Shown here piece by piece: positions 48,078 to 57,817 of a stretch of DNA of 64,000 nucleotides. The translations under genes were made by a program, and so were the position numbers. The stretch's first letter is position 1, and each line of letters starts with the position of its first letter. The DNA is taken from positions 558,001 to 622,000 of the forward strand of contig AP027925.1 of NCBI GenBank assembly GCA_036322875.1. Direction: 5' to 3'. The notes under the pieces are model-generated. The model had not been told where the DNA came from, did not search any database, and saw nothing but the letters and a program-made list of their open reading frames with translations. The DNA comes from Paraimprobicoccus trichonymphae (GTDB lineage: Bacteria; Bacillota; Clostridia; Oscillospirales; Acutalibacteraceae).

Positions 48078-50639
48078 GTGATAAATAAACCAAAAAACAG
48101 AAAAATTATATATATAATTTCTTTTTTTATGCCATTTTTTATTATGTTAATCTCATGTATACTGTCTAAAGTTTTTCCATTTGGAAACAAAACTTTATTG
48201 ATAATAGATGCTAATGGTCAATATATAGATTATTTAGCTTATTTTAAAACTATTTTTACTGATAATAACAATTTTTTTTACACTTTTAGTAAAAATTTGG
48301 GTGGTGACATGGTAGGGCTTTCAGCTTATTATTTGCTAAGTCCACTGAATTTTATAGTTTTATTTTTTTCAAATGAGTACTTACCAGTTTCTTTTTTTAT
48401 AATAATTTTATTAAAAATAGGATTATGTGGCTTAACTTTTAATTATTTTTTAAATAAAGTACATAATTTAAACTTAAAATCTTTAATTTTTTCTACAAGT
48501 TATGCACTTATGGGATACAATGCAATGTATTTTTGGGATATAATGTGGATAGATTGTGTCGTTTTGCTTCCATTAATAGTATTAGGAATACATAAAATTT
48601 TTTCCGATAAAAATCCTTTTTTATATATTTTTACATTATTTTTCGCTTTGATTACAAATTATTACATCGGCTTCATGATATGTATTTTTTCTGTAATTTA
48701 TTTTTTATATAAATTATTTTTAAATTCAGGTTTTGATATTAAAGCTATTTATAGTTATACTTTTTCTTCATTAGCTTCTGGGGGATTAGCCGCCTTTATT
48801 TTAATTCCTACTATATTATCTCTAGACGGTGGAAAGTCTGAATTTTCTTCAGAACAGTTAAAATTCAGAAAAAATTTTAGTTTTTTAGATATTTTTACTA
48901 AATTTTTTTCAAATTCTATAAGCGATAATCAAATAATAGAAGGTCTTCCGAACATATTTTGTGGTGTTTTTATATTATTTTTAATTATCTTATATTTTTT
49001 TAATTCTAAAATAGAACTTAAAGAAAAATTTGTTTCTTTTGGTGTTATTTCTTTTTTGTTTGTAAATTTTCATGTGAATACTTTGAATTTAATTTGGCAT
49101 GGATTTAATTTTCCAATTTGGTATCCTTACAGGTATTCTTTTGTTTTTTGCTTTTTTATTATTTATTTAGCTTATAAAAATTTTATAAATTTCGAGGGTA
49201 TTACTAAAAAAAATATAATTTCAAGTTTTTTTATATTTTTAGGTTTTATTATTTTAATATTCAGAAGAGATTATGAATTTATAAGCACAAAAAGCATTTA
49301 TTTAGATTTATTTTTTATGATTGCCATTTTTGCAATTTTTTATCTTTATAAAATTTCTAAGAAAAACTTATATATTTTGTTAGCTGCACTTTTACAGCTT
49401 TCTAATTTATTTATTAATATGATTTATCACATTTTGACCTTGCAAAATTTTAATTATGAGCAAGAAAATACTATGGATTACCATTTAGAAAGCATTAGAA
49501 AAATTAAACCAGTTATAAATAAAATGAAAGAACAAGACAAAAATTTTTATAGGTTAGAAAAGACTTTTAGAAGAGATGTAAATGATTCTATGCAGTTTAA
49601 TTACAATGGAATTTCTCATTTTAGCTCGAGTGAGAAAGTATTTGTTAAGTTATTTTTAAAAAAATTGGGACTTGTTAATTTTGCTAACCTTTGGGGATGT
49701 TACAATCATGAATGTCCAGTTTCAACAGATAGTTTACTTGGTGTTAAATATATTATTTCTGATTTGGAAGATTTTGATAAAAATTATAAGGAATTATTTA
49801 ATCAGGATGACATTAAAATATATCAAAATAATTACGCTTTAAATTTGGGTTTTTGTGCTAGTGATAAAGTTTTAACTGAAAATTTTAATAATTTAGACAT
49901 ATTTGAATTTCAAAATAATATCTGGAAATCTATGACGAATTATAAATTTGATAAAATATTTACAGCAGCTCAGCTGCTAGAAACAAATTTAGAAAACTTA
50001 GAAGTTATCGAATTACTTTCTTCCGATAAATATAAAAAAATAAATGACAACCAAAAAGCCTCAATCACTTTTAAAATAAAAATTACAGAACCAGATAGTA
50101 ATTTATATTTTTACAGCGATAAAATAAAAAATCAAAAAGTAAATATTTATGTAAATAACAAAAATTTAGACGAGTACTATACTTCTTACAAACAAGGAAC
50201 AGTGTTGATTGGAAAATATAAAAAAAATGAAATTGTAAATGTAAAAATTAATATTAATAAGAGTTTCATACAAGTGAAAAACTTCCTGTTTTACTTCGAA
50301 AATCTTGAAAATTTAGGTAACCACTATGCAGAATTATCTAAAAATCCAGTTAATTTAGAAAAGATGTCAAGTTCACATTTAAAAGGGAACGTAAATCTAG
50401 AAGAAGATAATAAGTGTTTATTATTTACCATTCCTTTTGAAGAAGATTGGAAAGTTTTTGTTGACAATAAAAAAGTTGATAGCTTTATAGTTTTTAATTC
50501 TCTTTTAGCTGTAAAATTACAAAAAGGAAAACACAACGTCGAAATTAAATATATTCCTAATGGTTTGTATTTAGGCATAATTATTTCAAGTACATGCTTA
50601 ATAACACTAATTTTTATAAAATACCGTAAAAAAGATTAA
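48078..50639 (+). CDS. yfhO: YfhO-family membrane protein (GT-C-like glycosyltransferase)
   Basis: 853 residues with about a dozen membrane segments in the first 450, a large extracellular part and a final membrane helix before a basic tail. The N-terminal DANGQYIDYLAYFKTIF and the next LGGDMVGLSAYYLLSPLNF are hallmarks of the YfhO family, linked in other Firmicutes to lipid-linked sugar transfer onto teichoic acids. The start is GTG with AAAGGAT upstream. It is not in a polysaccharide cluster here. Confidence 0.9.
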   Translation: MINKPKNRKIIYIISFFMPFFIMLISCILSKVFPFGNKTLLIIDANGQYIDYLAYFKTIFTDNNNFFYTFSKNLGGDMVGLSAYYLLSPLNFIVLFFSNEYLPVSFFIIILLKIGLCGLTFNYFLNKVHNLNLKSLIFSTSYALMGYNAMYFWDIMWIDCVVLLPLIVLGIHKIFSDKNPFLYIFTLFFALITNYYIGFMICIFSVIYFLYKLFLNSGFDIKAIYSYTFSSLASGGLAAFILIPTILSLDGGKSEFSSEQLKFRKNFSFLDIFTKFFSNSISDNQIIEGLPNIFCGVFILFLIILYFFNSKIELKEKFVSFGVISFLFVNFHVNTLNLIWHGFNFPIWYPYRYSFVFCFFIIYLAYKNFINFEGITKKNIISSFFIFLGFIILIFRRDYEFISTKSIYLDLFFMIAIFAIFYLYKISKKNLYILLAALLQLSNLFINMIYHILTLQNFNYEQENTMDYHLESIRKIKPVINKMKEQDKNFYRLEKTFRRDVNDSMQFNYNGISHFSSSEKVFVKLFLKKLGLVNFANLWGCYNHECPVSTDSLLGVKYIISDLEDFDKNYKELFNQDDIKIYQNNYALNLGFCASDKVLTENFNNLDIFEFQNNIWKSMTNYKFDKIFTAAQLLETNLENLEVIELLSSDKYKKINDNQKASITFKIKITEPDSNLYFYSDKIKNQKVNIYVNNKNLDEYYTSYKQGTVLIGKYKKNEIVNVKININKSFIQVKNFLFYFENLENLGNHYAELSKNPVNLEKMSSSHLKGNVNLEEDNKCLLFTIPFEEDWKVFVDNKKVDSFIVFNSLLAVKLQKGKHNVEIKYIPNGLYLGIIISSTCLITLIFIKYRKKD

Positions 50640-51088
50640 TTATGCTCTGGTTTTTGTTTCAAAAATTCTATTATTTTATTACAAGATAGGGGATGTTATA
50701 CCATGTAATCCACCAAATATGAATTCCAATAATGTTAATTTTTGATTTTACGAGTTTTTTTTAATCATTTCTAAAAAAGCACTATAACTATATTTCCTTT
50801 TGGTGTTTCGTCAATTTTTTATAATTTCTTTAAAATTTTATCACAACACTGTTTTTAGTATACTTTTTTATTAAGTTTTTGCCCACTATGTTAATGCATA
50901 TCTTTAGTAAGATTTTTTTTGTCAATTTTTCGTATATTTTAGTCATAGGCGTCTCCTTTTGCATAAACATCACCACCAATTTCTTCAGAAACTTTATAAA
51001 TCTTGCTCCTTAAAAATCCTCAGAAGATAATTTTTTAAAAAATTTGAAAACAAAAATCGAAAAAGAAAAAATATATACAGTTTGCTTT
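50640..51088. other. Spacer downstream of yfhO
   Basis: About 450 bases. On the minus strand a short frame (KVSEEIGGDVYAKGDAYD then stops) suggests decayed coding DNA, but I cannot name it. No terminator is evident. Confidence 0.35.
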
Positions 51089-51991
51089 CTACTTTACCAT
51101 TTTACTTTTAGGCTTCTTTATTCCAGACATTAACATCATTATAGAAGCGTAAATAATAACTAATATAACTATCCAAATTAAGATAGTCATTTGAGATTTT
51201 AATTTTTCAAAAAGCTTATAAGCTATAAAAACTCCTGGTATGCTCCCTATTGCCAAACCTAACGCTCCAGATCTTGAATAACTATCGCTTTTTATGAACT
51301 GTATTGCTGTCGGTGGTACAAGTGCCGCGGAGGAAGTCATCATTATTGGAAATGCTGCAGGCAAACTAAGACCCAGCATGTATATCATTGCCATACATGG
51401 TGCAAACAACCCAATACCCGCCGCTGTTAATGCACCAAGTATAAAATTACCTATAACGGCAATAATAAGCGTAATTCCTTTAAATCCATTAGCTGTATTT
51501 CCTTCCCCTAACGCATTAAGTGCTCCTGATTGTTTTAAAGTCATCATGACAGCTGTTGCAAATAATGCTATTGACATCACTATTTGAATTTTTTTCTCTG
51601 GCAATTTTGAAACTACTTTAGCTCCCATTGCTCCCCCTACTATACTAGCGACAGCCATAGAGACAAGAGTAACTGTATTCACTTCCACTGAACCCAAGAA
51701 TAAAAGTGCTTGTAATACAGATGGCGCAGCGAACCCAACTATGAGTGTTCCAGGCAACAATTTATCACTTTCTAAAAAATTAGTAATTTTAAATCCAAGC
51801 GTAGTTGTAGCAAATGAACCTATTCCCAAAGTATCTAAAAAATTTGTAATAACACTTATACCTGAAGCTGTGATGACTTTTTTTGAATTAACTTTTGATT
51901 TATATAAAAGCAAATCCTTTACAAAATACATCAAATATACAACAATCAAAGTTCCTAATATAATTTTAATTGTGGCAATAACATCGAACAT
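51089..51991 (-). CDS. TSUP-family membrane transporter (TauE/SafE)
   Basis: Exports or imports small sulfur-containing or organic anions; the substrate is not predictable. 300 residues with eight membrane segments, an internal repeat with a glycine-rich SGISVITNFLDTLGIGSFATT half near 45-65 and the corresponding AAGIGLFAPCMAMIYMLGL half near 200. I place the start at ATG 51991 because GGAG lies 8 bases upstream; the frame is open a little further. A structured-looking leader precedes it. Confidence 0.88.
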   Translation of the reverse strand: MFDVIATIKIILGTLIVVYLMYFVKDLLLYKSKVNSKKVITASGISVITNFLDTLGIGSFATTTLGFKITNFLESDKLLPGTLIVGFAAPSVLQALLFLGSVEVNTVTLVSMAVASIVGGAMGAKVVSKLPEKKIQIVMSIALFATAVMMTLKQSGALNALGEGNTANGFKGITLIIAVIGNFILGALTAAGIGLFAPCMAMIYMLGLSLPAAFPIMMTSSAALVPPTAIQFIKSDSYSRSGALGLAIGSIPGVFIAYKLFEKLKSQMTILIWIVILVIIYASIMMLMSGIKKPKSKMVK

Positions 51992-52140
51992 AACAACACT
52001 CCATGACCCTCTACTTGGCTGAAGACCAAGCAAATTATTGGTTCTACTCTATCTGCGATTATCTGTCGTCTTAACTTAAGTTCCGTCTTCGCTTCGAGTT
52101 TTAATTCCTTTAGACCTTACGCAGTAATCATCTAAAACAT
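51992..52140 (-). promoter_or_regulatory. Possible structured leader of the TSUP gene
   Basis: This stretch is more GC-rich than its surroundings. On the minus strand CTGCG (about 52120) can pair with CGCAG (about 52055) to close a domain, and two mutually exclusive hairpins follow near the start codon (ACCAA/TTGGT and CTTGG/CCAAG, the latter just upstream of the ribosome binding site). This resembles a regulated leader, but it fits no riboswitch consensus that I know. Confidence 0.35.
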
Positions 52141-52446
52141 TAGCAGATTTTTTTTTTTTGTCAATCTTTTTTTACGATTCATCCGATTAAACTAAAGTTT
52201 AGCATTTTTCTCGTTTGTTTTATATAAATTTTAAAAAAAATTATTACTTAAAAATAACAAATATATTAAAAACAAAAAACCAGTTATTTGTTTTATTTTT
52301 TAATATGTATGTTATATAATAAATTTAGTTACTTAATCAATAAAAAATGTTGGTATTTGTAAAAAAACATACTATAATAATAAAATATTACCATAAAATT
52401 AGTTTAAATTATGGTGAGCAATGAAAAAAGGCAGGAGAGGAAAATA
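52141..52446. other. Rest of the divergent spacer between the TSUP gene and the frameshifted lipoprotein
   Basis: About 300 bases of A/T runs holding the palindromic element at 52186-52240 and presumably the promoters of both flanking genes. No further structure is supported. Confidence 0.4.
52186..52240. repeat. Dispersed AT-rich palindromic element, copy 1
   Basis: TAAACTAAAGTTTA hairpin followed by GCATTTTTCTCGTTTG and TTTTATATAAA. A close relative lies at 62750-62795 in the same orientation and a decayed one near 53640-53690. Confidence 0.55.
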
Positions 52447-53288
52447 TTGTTTAATAAAAAAATAAATAAAATTTTGGCAGTAAATTTAGCTTTGGGTTTA
52501 AGTTTCGTAGGTTGTAATTTTAGAGCAGTGGATACCAAACCACATGAAATTTTAGAGTGGGTAAAGGTTAATCCTAAGAAAAGTGTACTTATTGGTTTAA
52601 TACCGTTGCTAAGAGGAGCTGGAAATTATTTAAGTTACATAGAGGTTACAAGGGCCTATCAGTACTCCCGTGTTAAATTTTATGATACTAAAACAGAAGC
52701 TGAAAATGCTGTAAAAAACGTAAAATTTGATAAAATTTGTATGGTTACAGACAGCAGCAGAGACACTACGAAATAAAATCAGGATATGCTGTTAATGTAA
52801 TTATAGAAGGCAATTCTGGTAAAATAATCACGAAGTGTGGGCGAGAATTTTTGTTTTCATCTAGATTTAAGCCAAATGAGAATATTGATGTCAGATGGTT
52901 AGAATCTGAATCACTTTATTATGTACATTCTGAAGATTTTAAAATAACGCCCGAATCAGAAGTATATAGTAATTTTGAGGCAAAAGAAACATCTCCTGTT
53001 ACCGGTTTTTTTAGTAAAGAAGACTCAGATAATGACACTTCAAATTGTTATTGTTATGTTGACAGTACTAGTGAACATAAAATGCTTATACCTCCAAAAG
53101 AATATTATGTTCGGATATTTAATGAAAATGTTATAATAAAAAAAGATGGTACAGAATTTTATTTTGAAGAAAATTTTAATCCTAATTCTGAAAAATGTGA
53201 GACCGTTGAATGGATACAAAAAGGAAATGGGGTTTTTTATGTATATATGCCACTAGATTTTAGTATGTTTGATGGGAGTGGCATTTAA
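52447..53288 (+). pseudogene. Frameshifted lipoprotein-like gene
   Basis: From TTG 52447 (AGGAG 9 bases upstream) a lipoprotein-type signal ends LSFVGC; the frame ends at 52776. The next frame, starting about 52737, continues the same style of protein (YGYRQQQRHYEIKSGY and on) to 53288, with two repeated segments each about 70 residues long. One frameshift near 52740-52775 would join them into a protein of about 279 residues. Family not recognised. It could be a sequencing error, a programmed shift or a dead gene; the absence of a ribosome binding site for the second frame favours one original gene. Confidence 0.6.
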
Positions 53289-53857
53289 TTTTTGAATTTT
53301 TTGGATGACGGAAATTATTATGTTTTGTAAAAAATCATCAGAACCCAAAATATCTGAATATGATACACATTTTACACTTTTTGAGTAATTGTAATAAAAA
53401 TTTGCCATAAATAATAGCTGAAAACGAAAAATTCGGTTATTTATTTTGCTTTATTTAAATGTGTACGCTTTATAATAACTTTAGTTACAGAATCAATAAA
53501 AAAATGTTGGCGACGATTTCTCGGTTGTACATAGTTTGTGATTATCCTATATGTTTCATTTCATTTTGAGTGTTAATTACCGTTTGATACTAACAATTTA
53601 TTCTGTATTTGCACTGAAAAAACCGAAATTCATATAATTAAACTAAAATTTAGTGATTCTATTGTATTTTTTTATAAATTTTGCTTATTTTTTAACTACA
53701 AAATTTAAATTTTTTGTATTTCCCAAAGTTTTGATGTTTTCTTTTGAAAAAATAATTTAAAATTTAAATATAATATATATTTTCTTAAGTCGATTTTTTT
53801 TTTAATATTTAATTTGATTTTAGAAAGGATTCAACGTTTTGGAGGTTTAGAATATCC
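53289..53857. other. AT-rich spacer
   Basis: About 570 bases. It contains a degenerate relative of the palindromic element (near 53640-53690). A GGAGG directly before 53858 belongs to the next gene. Confidence 0.4.
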
Positions 53858-54346
53858 ATGGGAAATCCAATTATAAATGGTGATATGATAGAATGTTCGA
53901 TGGCTTGTACTTTACCGCCAGGTGTTCCTCAACCTGGACCGCTTGTACCAGGTCCTATAAGTAAAATACCAAACCTTTTAACGATTTTGCCAACATGTAA
54001 AGTTATGATACATGGTAATTTCGCCGCTACTATTATGGATAATAAACCCATGGTAAATATTAAACCTTTTCAAATGTCTTGTGGGTCACCTGCTAATCTC
54101 TCAAACGTTAACGCAACAATAACTGCAACAATAGCAGCAACAGCGGCAGCTCTTGGTGTTCCTACTCCTATGCATGTGTACACACCTTGCTTCCCTAATT
54201 TTACTGCACCATGGATTCCACCTAAAACTTGCACATTTATAGCTGGGAATTCTGCGATAGACAAAACCAGTATAGTTATCTGCGCAAATGGTGGTGTTGT
54301 AAAAATTTCTTCAGCATCTGCACTGAGAGTCTCTGTTAGTAAATAA
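53858..54346 (+). CDS. PAAR-like DUF4280 protein
   Basis: 162 residues. It begins MGNPIINGDMIECSMA, has TIMDNKPMVNIKPFQM and the SCGSPANL segment, and ends with repeated hydrophobic short strands (IVICANGGVVKI): the DUF4280 family, PAAR-like tips that sharpen the spike of contractile injection systems and carry effectors. GGAGG lies about 9 bases before the ATG. Spike and sheath genes are not next to it; a baseplate gene is 5 kb away on the other strand. Confidence 0.85.
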   Translation: MGNPIINGDMIECSMACTLPPGVPQPGPLVPGPISKIPNLLTILPTCKVMIHGNFAATIMDNKPMVNIKPFQMSCGSPANLSNVNATITATIAATAAALGVPTPMHVYTPCFPNFTAPWIPPKTCTFIAGNSAIDKTSIVICANGGVVKISSASALRVSVSK

Positions 54347-54626
54347 AATTTTAAAAACAAATTTCTTGCGAGATTCAAATAAGATAAGCAACTATGTTTT
54401 TGTGTGTCAATATAGATAATATTTGTATAGACAGTTTAGAACTCTATCAATTAAGTACTGGACAATAGAAGTTAGACCTCCATTTTTTTGCTTTGATTAT
54501 AGGATTTTCTACTCTTTGGTTTAAGAAAAAAAACTAATTAAAAGAAATTTTTTAGAAATTTTAGTATATGTATGTAAAAAATTCATATACTATTTAGAAA
54601 ATTTGTTCATTGAGAGGTAATTTAAA

Positions 54627-55310
54627 ATAGAAAAAAATGAAAATGATGACAATTATAATAAAATTGATGAAAGTATAATAAAAATGGGTTCAGTAGTAAC
54701 AGACTCAGAAGGAGAATTCGGCTCTATTTGTTGTTTAACAATAATAGGTGAAATTGAAGGTCATGACATATTATCTAGTGAGACTAAAACTACCAAGTAT
54801 GAGCATGTTTTGCCAAAACTTGTGCTTGTAGAGGAAGATCCTAAAATAAATGGATTACTAATCCTTTTGAATACAGAAGGTGGCGATGTAGAAGCAGGTT
54901 TGGCTATAGCAGAACTTATTGCGAGTATGAAAAAACCAACTGTTTCTTTAGTTTTAGGTGGCAGTCATTCTATTGGTATTCCTTTAGCAGTTTCGGCCAA
55001 AAAATCTTTTATAGTTAAATCTGCAAGTATGACTGTACATCCAGTTAGAACGTATGGCACTGTAATAGGAGTACAACAAAATTTTAATTATTTTCAAAAG
55101 ATACATTCAAGAATCACTAACTTTATTGTAGATCATTCGAAAATATCAGCTAAAAGATTTAAAGAACTGTATACAAACACAGAAGAGCTAGCTGCTGATA
55201 CTGGCAGTATTTTATATGGTGAAGAAGCAGTAAAGGAAGGAATAATAGACAAAATTGGAGGTCTCTCAGATGCTTTAAGATGTTTGAAACAAAATTCCAA
55301 GGCAGATTAA
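54627..55310 (+). CDS. tepA: ClpP-like translocation-enhancing protease TepA, with AUA start
   Basis: Serine protease of the ClpP/SppA type found in spore-forming Firmicutes. Read from 54627 it has 227 residues starting (I)EKNENDDNYNKIDES, then CLTIIGEIEGH, TTKYEHVLPKLV, LLILLNTEGGDVEAGLAIAE, LGGSHSIGIPLA (catalytic Ser) and MTVHPVR (catalytic His). Relatives begin with the same acidic lead MEKNEN, in frame here back to ATA at 54627; TAA is three codons earlier and AGGT lies 8 bases before. The first ATG is at 54684, 19 codons in and without a ribosome binding site. gerAB follows after about 90 bases. Confidence 0.85.
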   Translation: MEKNENDDNYNKIDESIIKMGSVVTDSEGEFGSICCLTIIGEIEGHDILSSETKTTKYEHVLPKLVLVEEDPKINGLLILLNTEGGDVEAGLAIAELIASMKKPTVSLVLGGSHSIGIPLAVSAKKSFIVKSASMTVHPVRTYGTVIGVQQNFNYFQKIHSRITNFIVDHSKISAKRFKELYTNTEELAADTGSILYGEEAVKEGIIDKIGGLSDALRCLKQNSKAD

Positions 55311-55403
55311 TGGCTATAATTCGTAGAAGTGAAATTTTGTAGTCAAGTATAGATCTTAAAAAATTGGAAAACCTATATGTTTAAAAAATTTGAATAATTT
55401 TTT

Positions 55404-56510
55404 ATGAAAAAGGAGAAAATTAAAAAAGTGGAAAGAAAGTCTATTATAACGGCTAGTCAATTATTTGTTTTGTTGTTTATTACCAGAATGGCCACTTCTA
55501 TAGCTTATAATAATTTAGCTCTGAATAATAAAAATATGATAGATCACATATTATCAGCTATAGTTAGTTTTTTATTAACTTTTATATTAATTATACCAGT
55601 TTATAAGTTGTATAAATTAGATAAAAAATTAGATCTAACAGATAATTTTATAAATTTATTCTCTAAATTTGGATACGTATTTATTTTTGTATATATTTGT
55701 TATTTTATTTTAGAAAGTTCTTATACTTTGGCAAGTTTAAATAATTTTATTTCAAGCAGTATGAACATGCCAATTTCCGTGAATATTTTATCTGTGGTTT
55801 TAATATTAATATCCTGCTATGGTGCTTATAAAGGTTTGGAAGGCTTAGCACGAACTTCTAGCATAACATTACTTTTTTTATCGATATTTATTTTTTTTGT
55901 AATATTTTCTCTTTTTTCTGGTTTAAACATGAGTAATTTTAAACCATTTTTATATGAAAATTTCGATTCTTTTAATTCAGGAATAATTTACATGCTGTCT
56001 CGTAATTTTTCAATTCCTGTTCTAGGCATTTTAATGTCTTTTGTAAGGGGAAATATAAAAAAAAGTATAATAACTTGGAATATATGTGTTTATGGTTTTA
56101 TCTGCATAATGATTTTTTTAATGATTGGCTCTATGGGCGATTTTTTACAGACTCAGTTATTTCCGATATACACAGCTTTATGTGTGGCAAAAATAGGAGA
56201 ATTACAACATTTAGACGCTATATATTTAGGTGTGTGGATTACTACAGTCTTTATTAAGATTTCTTTATTTTTATTATTATGTTCAGAAAGTGTAAAAAAA
56301 ATGTTTGGTGATTTTGCTAGTAAAGTTTCAATACTTATTTTTGGATTTTTAGTAGTTTTAGGTAGTTCTTTTGTATATAAAAAAGACATTTTTTCAGGAT
56401 TATTTAATATTAATTTTATATTTTATTTTACTATGGTTGTTTCTTTTGTTATACCAGTTTTTGTATTGATAGTTAAAAGTTTAAAGTTAAAAGGTGGTAA
56501 AAAATCTTGA
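55404..56510 (+). CDS. gerAB: Spore germination permease subunit GerAB
   Basis: Membrane subunit of a germinant receptor, related to amino-acid transporters. 368 residues with ten membrane segments; the pattern ITASQLFVLLFITRMATS at the start, LNNFISSSMNMPISV and CYGAYKGLEGLARTS in the middle is typical of the endospore germination permease family. The ATG at 55404 has no ribosome binding site; a GTG at 55428 with AAGGAG 12 bases before it is an alternative. It overlaps gerAC by four bases. No gerAA is present upstream, so the receptor is incomplete in this window. Confidence 0.9.
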   Translation: MKKEKIKKVERKSIITASQLFVLLFITRMATSIAYNNLALNNKNMIDHILSAIVSFLLTFILIIPVYKLYKLDKKLDLTDNFINLFSKFGYVFIFVYICYFILESSYTLASLNNFISSSMNMPISVNILSVVLILISCYGAYKGLEGLARTSSITLLFLSIFIFFVIFSLFSGLNMSNFKPFLYENFDSFNSGIIYMLSRNFSIPVLGILMSFVRGNIKKSIITWNICVYGFICIMIFLMIGSMGDFLQTQLFPIYTALCVAKIGELQHLDAIYLGVWITTVFIKISLFLLLCSESVKKMFGDFASKVSILIFGFLVVLGSSFVYKKDIFSGLFNINFIFYFTMVVSFVIPVFVLIVKSLKLKGGKKS

Positions 56511-57589
56511 AGTCTAAAAAAGTCTTTTATATTTTATTTGGCCTCATTTTTATTAGTGTTTTTAGTATGTGTTTTTTTACAGAGCATAATTTTACTGAAT
56601 TAAACCAAAAATTGATAATTCAAGGAATAGGAGTAGACTATGAGAAATCAGAATTTAAAGTTACTGTTCAAGCTCCAGATTTTAAAAATGCTGAAAAAGA
56701 ACCCACAACACAAGTAATACAAGTTTCTGGAAAAACTATGATGGAAACTTCTAATAAAATCTCTGAACAAACCGGATTAAAACCTTTTTATTCTCAAAAT
56801 TTAATTTTAATAGTCGGAAAATCTGCTGCTGAAAACGGTATAGACAAGTTCATGGATTTTTTTATACACTATGATGAAACAAGACCAAATGCTACTATTT
56901 GCCTTTGTGAAAGCACTGCTTCTGAAGCTTTGAATTTTAAAAAAGATGATAAAACTGTAACCGCTCAGGAATTGAAAAATTTAATAAACAAGAAATTGAA
57001 ATCTGATATTATACATTTTATTGGAGACATAAAAAATGAAACTTCAGATGCTTTTCTGCCTTGTTTGAAAATAAATAAAGATAATATTATTTCAGAAAAT
57101 GTAGCAGTATTTAAAGACTGCAAATTGATTGAAATATTAAATTATGAAAACACTTTAGGTTTTTTATTATTAAAAGGAATTGACAATTCCAACACTTTTG
57201 ATATTAAAGTAGATAATTTTAGAGATGTTACTTTTGAAATAGAAAAAGTTTCAAGTAATATAAGATCAGAAATAAAAAATAATAATCCAGAATTTTCTAT
57301 AGATTTAAAAATTAATGTAAGAACTTTTGAAATTGATAGTAATTTTTTAAGTGAAAATTCAGAAAAAATCAAAGAATCTGTAAAAGAAAAATTAACCAAA
57401 TTAACAGAAATTTCTATGAGCAAAATTTTAAGTTTGAATTGTGATGTTTTAGGCTTAGGGAAAATTTTATTGAGAAAGAATACAGATTATTTTAAATCAA
57501 TAAGAGAGAGTTTTAAAACAAAAATTAAAGATTTTAAAACTATAATAAATATAAAGCCAAATATAACAGAACCATGGATTTTTTTTTGA
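56507..57589 (+). CDS. gerAC: Spore germination receptor lipoprotein GerAC
   Basis: 360 residues. The signal region ends VFSMC at 22, in the position of the lipid-modified Cys; the family's following CWDxREI motif is altered to CFFTEHNFTELNQ. The family continues with GIGVDYEKSEFKVTVQ, SGKTMMETSNKI and FYSQNLILIVGKSAAENG, and a C-terminal domain with NVRTFEIDSNF. The start is TTG, overlapping the gerAB stop (TTGA), preceded by AGGTGG. It acts with GerAB at the inner spore membrane. Confidence 0.9.
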   Translation: MKSKKVFYILFGLIFISVFSMCFFTEHNFTELNQKLIIQGIGVDYEKSEFKVTVQAPDFKNAEKEPTTQVIQVSGKTMMETSNKISEQTGLKPFYSQNLILIVGKSAAENGIDKFMDFFIHYDETRPNATICLCESTASEALNFKKDDKTVTAQELKNLINKKLKSDIIHFIGDIKNETSDAFLPCLKINKDNIISENVAVFKDCKLIEILNYENTLGFLLLKGIDNSNTFDIKVDNFRDVTFEIEKVSSNIRSEIKNNNPEFSIDLKINVRTFEIDSNFLSENSEKIKESVKEKLTKLTEISMSKILSLNCDVLGLGKILLRKNTDYFKSIRESFKTKIKDFKTIINIKPNITEPWIFF

Positions 57590-57747
57590 ATAATAAGAGC
57601 AATAAATTTCTAAAAACACATATCTAACCCTCTGTTTTGATAAAAGCAAAGCGAATTCTTAGTTCAACATCCATCGTTAGCCGACCAAATTTCCCAAGCG
57701 TGAATTCCCGCCCCACGATATTTATGCTATACTTAAACAATTTTCAC

Positions 57748-57778
57748 CCGCTAAAACAAATATTTAGCGGATTTATAT
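57748..57778 (+). terminator. Intrinsic terminator after gerAC
   Basis: CCGCTAAA and TTTAGCGG form a perfect 8-bp stem around a 7-base loop, followed by ATTTATAT. It is 160 bases past gerAC and just before the convergent gene. Confidence 0.7.
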
Positions 57779-57817
57779 AAAATACATCAAATAAACCAAT
57801 ATTTTTATAATATTTTT

